Below are positions 25,230 through 31,222 of a stretch of DNA of 35,482 bases, one piece after another. Origin of the DNA: Promethearchaeota archaeon (GTDB lineage Archaea; Asgardarchaeota; Lokiarchaeia; Sigyniarchaeales; Promethearchaeaceae); the NCBI GenBank assembly GCA_004524545.1, contig SDNX01000016.1, positions 1 through 35,482 of the forward strand, in the 5' to 3' direction. Both the position numbers and the translations under genes were made by a program. Below the pieces are notes generated by a model. That model did no database searches. It worked only from the letters and a program-made list of their open reading frames with translations, and was not told the DNA's origin. How positions within the stretch are numbered: the first letter of the stretch is position 1; each line of letters opens with the position of its first letter.

Positions 25230-25259
25230 GGAAATTAGTTTTACGATCTTAAAAATTTA
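25230..25259 (-). promoter_or_regulatory. 30-bp element with TATA-like core upstream of gelsolin paralogue B
   Basis: Copy of 24369-24398 with one mismatch. The AT core TAAATTTTTAA (minus strand) lies about 25 nt before a start at or just before GTG 25222, as expected for an archaeal promoter. Confidence 0.5.
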
Positions 25260-25292
25260 CAGTTACTTCAGTTAGGGTATTCATGAGAAGTG

Positions 25293-25661
25293 TTAGATTT
25301 GTAATAACTCTTTAAATTCAGGAGGTTCTTCTGATTCTTCAATATTATGCAATTGCATCGTTGACATCGACCCATGAAGATCTCGTGTTGCTGGAGCTAT
25401 CCTTGCGGCTAAAAATTTCATGTGCACCGTTGCTTCTTTTCCTACCCATAAATATGCTTGTTGACCTTTTGTATCGATAATAATTAGAATATTACTAAAT
25501 GTAAGATAGGGGTGAATTTGTTCTACAGAATTCACGTTTAACTTGTCAAATCGCTCCTCCTCGTCATTCAACTTGTATAATACAAGTGGGAAAGGGCTTA
25601 CTGGATTTATATCCCATTCTTCGGTTTCTCCCAACGATATCACCAATGGAGAGATGTCCAT
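25293..25661 (-). CDS. Single-domain gelsolin-like protein (paralogue C)
   Basis: 122 residues from ATG 25661. One gelsolin-type repeat fills it: FPLVLYKLNDEEERFDKL, ILIIIDTKGQQAYLWVGKEA (very close to the gelsolin LYVWVGKxA turn), the helix TVHMKFLAARIAPATRDLHG and the ending EEPPEFKELLQ. It lacks the C-terminal domain of A and B and is more diverged from them than they are from each other. A TATA box at 25667-25677 is too close to the ATG; transcription would begin near 25647, so TTG 25646 or GTG 25643 may be the real start, trimming 5 or 6 residues before the domain. A role in actin binding is inferred from the fold. Confidence 0.8.
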   Translation of the reverse strand: MDISPLVISLGETEEWDINPVSPFPLVLYKLNDEEERFDKLNVNSVEQIHPYLTFSNILIIIDTKGQQAYLWVGKEATVHMKFLAARIAPATRDLHGSMSTMQLHNIEESEEPPEFKELLQI

Positions 25662-25666
25662 TACAA

Positions 25667-25677
25667 GTATATAAATT
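25667..25677 (-). promoter_or_regulatory. TATA box overlapping the 5' edge of gelsolin paralogue C
   Basis: AATTTATATAC on the minus strand, ending 6 nt before ATG 25661. Normal TATA-to-start spacing places the RNA start inside the annotated frame. Confidence 0.5.
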
Positions 25678-25727
25678 GCTAGGGTTCATGGCGTAATGCG
25701 ATTTGCGTCTAATACAAATTTAACTGG

Positions 25728-26519
25728 TTATCTATAGGGGGAAATGCCTAGTTGGAGAAAATCTAAGGCATCTTCAACCGCATATTTTAGCGATATGTCC
25801 TCATAATACCACCCTTGTAAGGAATCTCTTAATTTCTCTGGTTTTGTACCTCTTAACACCTTTACCATTAGTTCCCTGACAGTATCCTCGTATTCAATAT
25901 AAGACGGTCCAGCCGGGTGCCCACCCGGGGTTTGAGAATCTTTACCCCATGGTGCCGTCAATCCATATTTTTCTCGTAAAGGTAGTGGAACAAATGTCCT
26001 CGGAGTTAATGGTTGGAGTAGGTCTCCTTTTTTCAAAGTACTTTCTCCCATAATATTAACGAAGTATTTTAAAAACTCGTCAAAATTATTTACATGAGAG
26101 GTTAAAAACGTAGATTTAAACTCGTCCAATATAACATCTGAGACTTCTTCTATGGCATAAATGTTCATATTACGCTGAGAATTTCCTTTTTGTAAATTTC
26201 TAAATCCAAGTAGTTCTAATAGACACCAGGAACTCGCCAAATACGTTGATGACATTAATGCAATGAAATTACATGAGTGTTGCATACCTTGGTTAAGTGG
26301 ATTTACCCAACGATTATATCTAAGAAGTTCATTATCTTTTAAAGACTGTGGTGCAAAGAATGCTGTAAAATCATTTTCCCTTAATATTTTATACAGTTTT
26401 TCGGCATACCGTTCATTTTTTTTTGAATAACTGATGAATACGTCGTATTGATACCTCGTGATTTTTTGAAAAGCAAGGTTGATTTCATCATTTTCAGAAC
26501 CTAATTTCATTTCAACCAT
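25728..26519 (-). CDS. TIR-domain protein
   Basis: 263 residues. Residues about 24-150 form a TIR domain: YDVFISYSKKNERYAEKLY (strand A, box 1), FTAFFAPQSLKDNE (BB-loop area) and FIALMSSTYLASSWCLLELL, where Glu102 in the WCxxE context is the catalytic glutamate of NAD-cleaving TIR enzymes such as SARM1 and the bacterial Thoeris proteins. The C-terminal 110 residues (TPRTFVPLPLREKYGL to the end) are not a domain I recognise; they contain a Gly/Pro-rich loop and a helical end. By family it may hydrolyse or cyclise NAD+ or act as an adaptor. It sits 66 bp upstream of gelsolin paralogue C on the same strand, with no partner defence gene in view. Confidence 0.85.
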   Translation of the reverse strand: MVEMKLGSENDEINLAFQKITRYQYDVFISYSKKNERYAEKLYKILRENDFTAFFAPQSLKDNELLRYNRWVNPLNQGMQHSCNFIALMSSTYLASSWCLLELLGFRNLQKGNSQRNMNIYAIEEVSDVILDEFKSTFLTSHVNNFDEFLKYFVNIMGESTLKKGDLLQPLTPRTFVPLPLREKYGLTAPWGKDSQTPGGHPAGPSYIEYEDTVRELMVKVLRGTKPEKLRDSLQGWYYEDISLKYAVEDALDFLQLGISPYR

Positions 26520-26535
26520 GATATTGTTGTTAAAA

Positions 26536-26548
26536 TTAATAAAATGTG
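26536..26548 (-). promoter_or_regulatory. TATA-like box for the TIR gene
   Basis: Minus strand TTTTATTAATTTT, about 25 nt before ATG 26519, giving an essentially leaderless mRNA. Confidence 0.4.
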
Positions 26549-26593
26549 CTAGATATTTTCACCAACCTAACATTAAAAAAAAATGAGATGCAT

Positions 26594-26677
26594 GCAGAGG
26601 TTGCCGAGTCTGGTCAAAGGTGCTGGACTCAGAATCCAGTCCTTAGTGGTTCGGGGGTTCAAATCCCTCCCTCTGCA
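26594..26677 (+). tRNA. tRNA-Leu (anticodon CAG)
   Basis: 84 nt, class II. Acceptor stem GCAGAGG (26594-26600) pairs fully with CCTCTGC (26670-26676); discriminator A26677. The anticodon stem CTGGA/TCCAG encloses loop CTCAGAA with anticodon CAG at 26630-26632, reading CUG. A variable arm (CCTTAGTGG region) and a T arm with GGGTTCAAATCCC are present. The 3' CCA is not encoded and no intron is seen. The mature end is 1 bp from the stop codon of the opposite-strand ThuA-family remnant. Confidence 0.96.
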
Positions 26678-27310
26678 CTATTTATCTCTACGCCCTTTTG
26701 ACCAATAAACTATAACATTTTTGATTATTTTCTGAATACTGGGGTGATTGATCTGGGCAGTTCCATGCCCCAGTGCCAAATAAAACACGGTTCCGGTCCC
26801 GTAGGATTTTTCCCATGACAAAGGTACTTTTTGTCCTTTAAAATGAGTAAATAATAGTGTGTGAAAAGGAGGATAATACTCTTGTAGGTACAATTCATCG
26901 CGGATGGAAAAATCTGAGATTCATTTCATGATCGGATGGTCAATATCCTCCACTGTTACCTTAATCTTGCGAAGTGGAGGATGTTTGATGAATCGAGCCC
27001 CGATCATTTTCAACATTTCTGTTGAATCCGCATAAGAGGTAGTTGCTCCATGAATACCCATATAAAGTATTGAGTTCTTCCGTATTGCTGTCAAAATACT
27101 CTGCACTTGGGTAGAAGAAATCTTCTGGTGAGTCGTATAATCGATTATGATTTAATAGTTTTTCAAATCAGATGGCAAGATCTGGTCCATATCCTCCGTG
27201 ATAGTGACCGTATACTTTTCTTTCGTTAACATATTCTCGAAGATCGGACCTATTTTATTGATATTATGATGAAGTTTCGAAATTCCACCGAGTATGAGTA
27301 TGTGGGTCAT
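26678..27310 (-). pseudogene. ThuA-family protein remnant with two in-frame stops
   Basis: A single reading frame of about 210 codons runs from ATG 27310 to TAG 26678-26680 and is broken by TAA (27154-27152, codon 53) and TGA (26923-26921), with no frameshift. All three pieces match ThuA (trehalose utilisation, class I amidotransferase-like fold): MTHILILGG at the start, LYMGIHGATTSYADS and GARFIKHPP in the middle, DHPIMK then DFSIRDELY straddling the TGA, and GTGTVFYLALGHG at the end. The TGA falls where relatives have Gly, so a GGA to TGA change explains it. The family acts in sugar metabolism. Decay or sequence error is likely; the otherwise intact frame suggests it is recent. Confidence 0.8.
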
Positions 27311-27343
27311 TTTTGTACAGTCTCTATTTTTCTCATAAATACT

Positions 27344-28159
27344 CTATTTTGTATGCATATTGTATTCCGCCATTAGAAAATCGGGATCACCTTTCAAAGT
27401 AAATTGAACTGAATGGTTAGTGATTATATTATTCAAAGTTTTCTCGGGTGCGTCCCATTCATACCAAGAAGATAATTCCTTTTCGAGTGTGAGTGATTCA
27501 TCATAGTTCATTTCTGGCATCGCTATGATTGCTTGTTTAATCGCATTAAGGTTCGTTGAATTGTAAGACTTTAGAGTTCGGGCTATTCTCTTCATCGAAT
27601 CGTACAAATTCAACTTAGAACATATTTCATCAGCTAAGTTAGCTTGTAATGCCTGTTCTGGACTGAATTTCTGACCGGTCATTAGAATTCTACGCGTCCA
27701 TGCCACACCACATATACGCGTAAAAATTGCTACACAGCTAGCTCCTGGAAAAATCCCCGCTGTCACTTCAGGCATACTCCATTCACATGAATCTACCATG
27801 ATTCGATAATCCGCTGCTGCTAGAAATACACCACCCATTCCCATCGTTCTACCATTTGCAACGACAACACTCGGTTTTCCCGTAAATAATAAAGTTGCAA
27901 TATCCCCCGCAACTAATGCAAGATTAACCTTTCCTTCTGTTGTGAAATTGCTGACACTTCCCACATCAATACCCGTGCAGAAATCTTTATCACCCATCCC
28001 CGTGAGAACTATTACCTTGACTTTTGGATCCCTTTGTGCTTTAAGTAACTCCTCCCGAAGCTCTGCAAGCAATGGAGGATTAAGAGAATTTGCTCTTTCT
28101 GGTCTGTTAAGAGTGAGATATAAAACCTTATTTTTTAACTCAGGGAGTAAAATCGTCAT
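27344..28159 (-). CDS. Enoyl-CoA hydratase/isomerase family protein
   Basis: 271 residues from ATG 28159; the frame extends 21 codons further to 28222, but that lead is basic and unlike the family, whose members begin just before a block like NKVLYLTLNRPERANSLN. The crotonase fold is clear: VIVLTGMGDKDFCTGID (oxyanion hole 1), VVANGRTMGMGGVFLAAADY (oxyanion hole 2, GMGG), and SMPEVTAGIFPGA with the catalytic-region Glu. It acts on CoA thioesters, hydrating or isomerising a double bond, or related chemistry. It is divergent from an acyl-CoA ligase gene only about 130 bp away, so the two are probably controlled together in fatty or branched-chain acid metabolism. Confidence 0.9.
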   Translation of the reverse strand: MTILLPELKNKVLYLTLNRPERANSLNPPLLAELREELLKAQRDPKVKVIVLTGMGDKDFCTGIDVGSVSNFTTEGKVNLALVAGDIATLLFTGKPSVVVANGRTMGMGGVFLAAADYRIMVDSCEWSMPEVTAGIFPGASCVAIFTRICGVAWTRRILMTGQKFSPEQALQANLADEICSKLNLYDSMKRIARTLKSYNSTNLNAIKQAIIAMPEMNYDESLTLEKELSSWYEWDAPEKTLNNIITNHSVQFTLKGDPDFLMAEYNMHTK

Positions 28160-28277
28160 AATTCTTCTTTTATCCCAGTAGCATAAAATCTTTTTTCGTG
28201 TTTTTATTCGAATGACATTCAAAACAAATTAATAATACATCAGTTCAAGTGAGGATTAAGTGATATTTTTAGTATAA

Positions 28278-28283
28278 GGTGAT
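28278..28283 (+). promoter_or_regulatory. Shine-Dalgarno GGTGAT deciding the ligase start
   Basis: GGTGAT is a strong archaeal ribosome-binding site. Its GTG (28279) is the first possible start of the frame, but as a binding site it points to TTG 28288. Confidence 0.45.
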
Positions 28284-28287
28284 AATT

Positions 28288-30006
28288 TTGTTAAAAAAAA
28301 ATGAACTGAATGAACTAATAATGGAACGCGCAAAGGAGCTTGAAAAGACTCCATTGATGCATAATGTGATAGATAATTGGACAAAAGAGAAACCTGACCA
28401 ATTGGCTATTATTGAATACAATACAGGTGCTGAAGTGAATTGGAAAACATTCAAAACCTCTACTAAAGCCTTTGCTGCAAAACTTTTAAACATGGGGATT
28501 AAGAAAGGTGATGTTATAGCTACAACCCTTGTGTTACTGAAAGAACATATTTATTTGATGTGGGCCTGCTTTAGAATTGGTGCTATCATAGCCCCGTTGG
28601 ACCCAAGATTAAAGTCAAACGAAATTATTCGAGCTTTTGATAAAATCAAACCGAAAATGTATTTATTCTTGGGAAAGACTGATTCAATAGATTTCCGCGA
28701 GATTGTTAAACCTGTCATGGAAGCACACAAAAATAATGTGAAATATTGGGTACAATTCCAACGAGAGCCTGAGCTAGTTATGGATGGAGCAATGGGGCTA
28801 GCTGAGTTCACTTCAGATATTAAAAAAGTATATCTGTTAACAGGATTGTTAGGCGGTGCAGTAAAAAGAGCAGAGAAAAAAGTGCATAAACGAGACCCTT
28901 GTTTGATAATTTTCACTACAGGAAGCACTGGGATTCCCAAAGCAGCCTTGTTGTGTCATGAAAATATACTTCTACAAAATATCAGTCTTGGAACTGCGTT
29001 TGAGATGAAAGAGGGCGATATAATGCTTGTAAACCTCCCTCCAAGTCATGTGGGTTGTACAACCGAACAATTAGCAACAACCATTTACGGAGGGGGTGTC
29101 GCCGTCATTCTACATATATTTAAACCGGATGATTCCTTAGATGCTATTCAGAAATACAAAGTTACGTGTTTTGGACAAATTCCTGCTCTTTTTGCAATGG
29201 AATGGCGACTTCCAAATTACAATGACTATGATCTCAGCAGTTTACGATTTGCAATCGCAGCTGGTCAATCTGTAACTAGGGCATTTTTAGAAAAGCTACA
29301 TAGCATGGCACCACAGATGCCTACAGGTTTGGGATTGACTGAAACTGCTGGATTTTGCACCTACACTCCGATGGAGTATGGAGTAGATGATCTTCTTAAA
29401 GGAATTGGATTTGACTCTCCTTTATGTCCTATTTCTATAAGAGAAATTATGAAACCTGATGGTAGTGCAGGGGACGAAAAACCCAAAGGAGAAATTGGTG
29501 AAATTTGCTTTACGGGACCGCAAGTCTTCCTTGGATATATGGGAGATGAAGAAAACACACGGAAAACAATCTCAACGGATGGGATCCTGTATACTGGAGA
29601 TCTTGGATCATATGATGAAGAAGGTCTTCATTTTGCGGGTAGGTCAAAACTTTTGATCAAACCAAAAGGTTACAACGTATACCCGCCTGAAGTCGAAGAT
29701 TTCATTCATGGCTCATTCAAAGAGAAATTGGCATTAGTTGCTGTAGTAGGAGTTCCGCACGAGATATTTACTGAGGGAATAATGGCATTTGTTGAAAAAA
29801 AGCCAGGGCAAGATATTACGGTTGAAGAATTAAATGCAGCAATGAAGGAGATAGCATCATATAAACGTCCCAGCCACTTTGAAATACTAGAACCCGAAAG
29901 CTTACCATTGAACCGTGTAGCAAAAACCGACTACGTGACATTGAAGACAATGGCAAAGGAAATCGCTGAAAAATTACGTACCGAAGGCAAATGGGATAAA
30001 GAATAA
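28288..30006 (+). CDS. AMP-dependent acyl-CoA synthetase/ligase family protein
   Basis: 572 residues from TTG 28288, chosen because GGTGAT lies just before it; GTG 28279 and ATG 28321 are in the same frame. ANL-superfamily motifs are in order: the P-loop IIFTTGSTGIPKAAL, LPPSHVGCTTEQ, GLGLTETAGF (A5), YTGDLG (A7), GRSKLLIKPKGYNVYPPEVE (A8) and a C-terminal RVAKTDY with the adenylation lysine (A10). It activates a carboxylic acid with ATP and transfers it to CoA. A segment of about 40 residues before the P-loop (TGLLGGAVKRAEKKVHKRDP) is lysine-rich and unusual. Substrate cannot be read; the divergent hydratase suggests fatty or short-chain acids. Confidence 0.92.
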   Translation: MLKKNELNELIMERAKELEKTPLMHNVIDNWTKEKPDQLAIIEYNTGAEVNWKTFKTSTKAFAAKLLNMGIKKGDVIATTLVLLKEHIYLMWACFRIGAIIAPLDPRLKSNEIIRAFDKIKPKMYLFLGKTDSIDFREIVKPVMEAHKNNVKYWVQFQREPELVMDGAMGLAEFTSDIKKVYLLTGLLGGAVKRAEKKVHKRDPCLIIFTTGSTGIPKAALLCHENILLQNISLGTAFEMKEGDIMLVNLPPSHVGCTTEQLATTIYGGGVAVILHIFKPDDSLDAIQKYKVTCFGQIPALFAMEWRLPNYNDYDLSSLRFAIAAGQSVTRAFLEKLHSMAPQMPTGLGLTETAGFCTYTPMEYGVDDLLKGIGFDSPLCPISIREIMKPDGSAGDEKPKGEIGEICFTGPQVFLGYMGDEENTRKTISTDGILYTGDLGSYDEEGLHFAGRSKLLIKPKGYNVYPPEVEDFIHGSFKEKLALVAVVGVPHEIFTEGIMAFVEKKPGQDITVEELNAAMKEIASYKRPSHFEILEPESLPLNRVAKTDYVTLKTMAKEIAEKLRTEGKWDKE

Positions 30007-30114
30007 TCAATCCTATTTTTTTCAATCTGATCATTAATTTTCCGCTGAGTTAATAGGGTACACAAATGAATTAGCGGGTTTTAATTGATTGAATTTTTTT
30101 CATTATCCAAACGA

Positions 30115-30142
30115 TTATATACGGTGTATGACCTAGTATACA
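30115..30142 (+). promoter_or_regulatory. TATA box and possible operator of the toxin-antitoxin operon
   Basis: TTATATA at 30115-30121 places the transcription start at about 30144, the antitoxin ATG. Between them a TGTAT-8 nt-ATACA inverted repeat (30125-30142) covers the start region, as expected for autoregulation by a ribbon-helix-helix antitoxin. Confidence 0.45.
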
Positions 30143-30143
30143 T

Positions 30144-30446
30144 ATGGGTGTTTTATCAGTTCGCTTGGACAAAGACACTGAAAAATCTTTGGAATATCTT
30201 ATGGAAAAGAGAAAAATCGTGGATAAGTCCGCATATATTCGTAAATTGTTAGACGAATCGCTACAGAAAGACCTACTAGATTATTTGTGTTCAGAAGTTA
30301 AGAATAAAAAAATGAGCGCATGGAAAGCAGCAGAAATCGCGAAAATCACGTTAAGGGCTTTATTAAAGGAGTATTATGAGAGAGGATACGAATCCTATGA
30401 TGAGAAGTCCCTAGAGGAAGACCTCGAATTTGCTATGAGGGACTAA
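30144..30446 (+). CDS. UPF0175/ribbon-helix-helix antitoxin
   Basis: 100 residues. The first 45 look like a ribbon-helix-helix DNA-binding domain (LSVRLDKDTEKSLEYLMEK, then DKSAYIRKLLDESL). The second half, KKMSAWKAAEIAKITLRALL, matches the UPF0175 antitoxin helix (AAE.A). The last part is acidic. It precedes the PIN toxin gene by only 2 bp. In type II systems the antitoxin binds the toxin and represses its own promoter. A leaderless mRNA is predicted. Confidence 0.82.
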   Translation: MGVLSVRLDKDTEKSLEYLMEKRKIVDKSAYIRKLLDESLQKDLLDYLCSEVKNKKMSAWKAAEIAKITLRALLKEYYERGYESYDEKSLEEDLEFAMRD

Positions 30447-30448
30447 AT

Positions 30449-30958
30449 GTGATTGGTATTTGTAATGCTTCTCCCATAATTTACCTCGCAAAATTGGGTT
30501 CTTTAGATCTTCTTAAAAAAAATTTTGTCGAAGTTCTCACAACTAATAGAGTAAAAAATGAGGTTCTGGCGACGGATTCTATCGAAAAAATCGAAATAGA
30601 GGAAGCTTTAAACTCATGGTTAAAAGTAATAGAAATTAGTAATGTGAAAAGGATTGAGAGGTTATCCACTCTAAATATTCATGAGGGGGAAGCTTCAATT
30701 CTTGTGCTTGCTGAGGATTTGAAAAAGGAATCCGATTCTATTGTAATTATTGATGAATCTGCAGCACGAGAAATTGGAAGGGTGTTAAATTTATCTATTA
30801 CGGGAACTTTAGGAATTTTACTTAGGAGTACCAAAAGAAAAATAATTTCTTCAACCAAAGCAAAAGAATTGCTTAAAATATTGACTACTGAGACACCATT
30901 TAGAGTAAGTAATAGAATTCTCCTAAAGATAATTGAAGAGATTGAAAAAATCGAATAA
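30449..30958 (+). CDS. PIN-domain toxin (DUF3368 family)
   Basis: 169 residues from GTG 30449. The N-terminus ICNASPIIYLAKLGSLDLL is the signature of the DUF3368 branch of PIN-domain RNases; the first acidic position is Asn, as in many members. Other acidic residues are the Glu in HEGEASILVLA and the Asp in IVIIDESAAREIGR, followed by the ITGTLGILLRS block. PIN toxins cut RNA, often tRNA or mRNA, when freed from antitoxin. It forms an operon with the RHH/UPF0175 gene. It is complete and looks functional. Confidence 0.85.
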   Translation: MIGICNASPIIYLAKLGSLDLLKKNFVEVLTTNRVKNEVLATDSIEKIEIEEALNSWLKVIEISNVKRIERLSTLNIHEGEASILVLAEDLKKESDSIVIIDESAAREIGRVLNLSITGTLGILLRSTKRKIISSTKAKELLKILTTETPFRVSNRILLKIIEEIEKIE

Positions 30959-31222
30959 TGCAAGATGCTGGATATGATTCTAGAATTTCCTTATAATTCA
31001 ATGAATAAAGAATATCGGCCACTCAGGCGACTATGATTGTCAGATTTTCTCTTTCTATAACAGATCTTACTATCCTAAATCGATTCAAGACTTTTTGATA
31101 TGACAGTAGGGAATTTTATAGACGAATATCTAATTTGTTGCTAAGAAATGTTTATTTGATTTCACCAGAGGTATCTTAAAAAATAATTTTGCGTTAGAAA
31201 TCATAATGAGGTGTTGAAAATT
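30959..31222. other. Intergenic stretch before the P-type ATPase
   Basis: No ORF. A TATA-like box, TTAAAAAATA (31176-31185), lies about 30 nt before a predicted start near 31206, and GAGGTG (31208-31213) is the ribosome-binding site for ATG 31223. Nothing else recognised. Confidence 0.5.

Noticed and set aside
23597-26519. Gelsolin genes plus TIR gene as one defined defence or cytoskeletal operon
   Set aside because: TATA-like signals appear in front of each gene and spacing varies, so separate transcription is equally likely; kept only as a neighbourhood observation.
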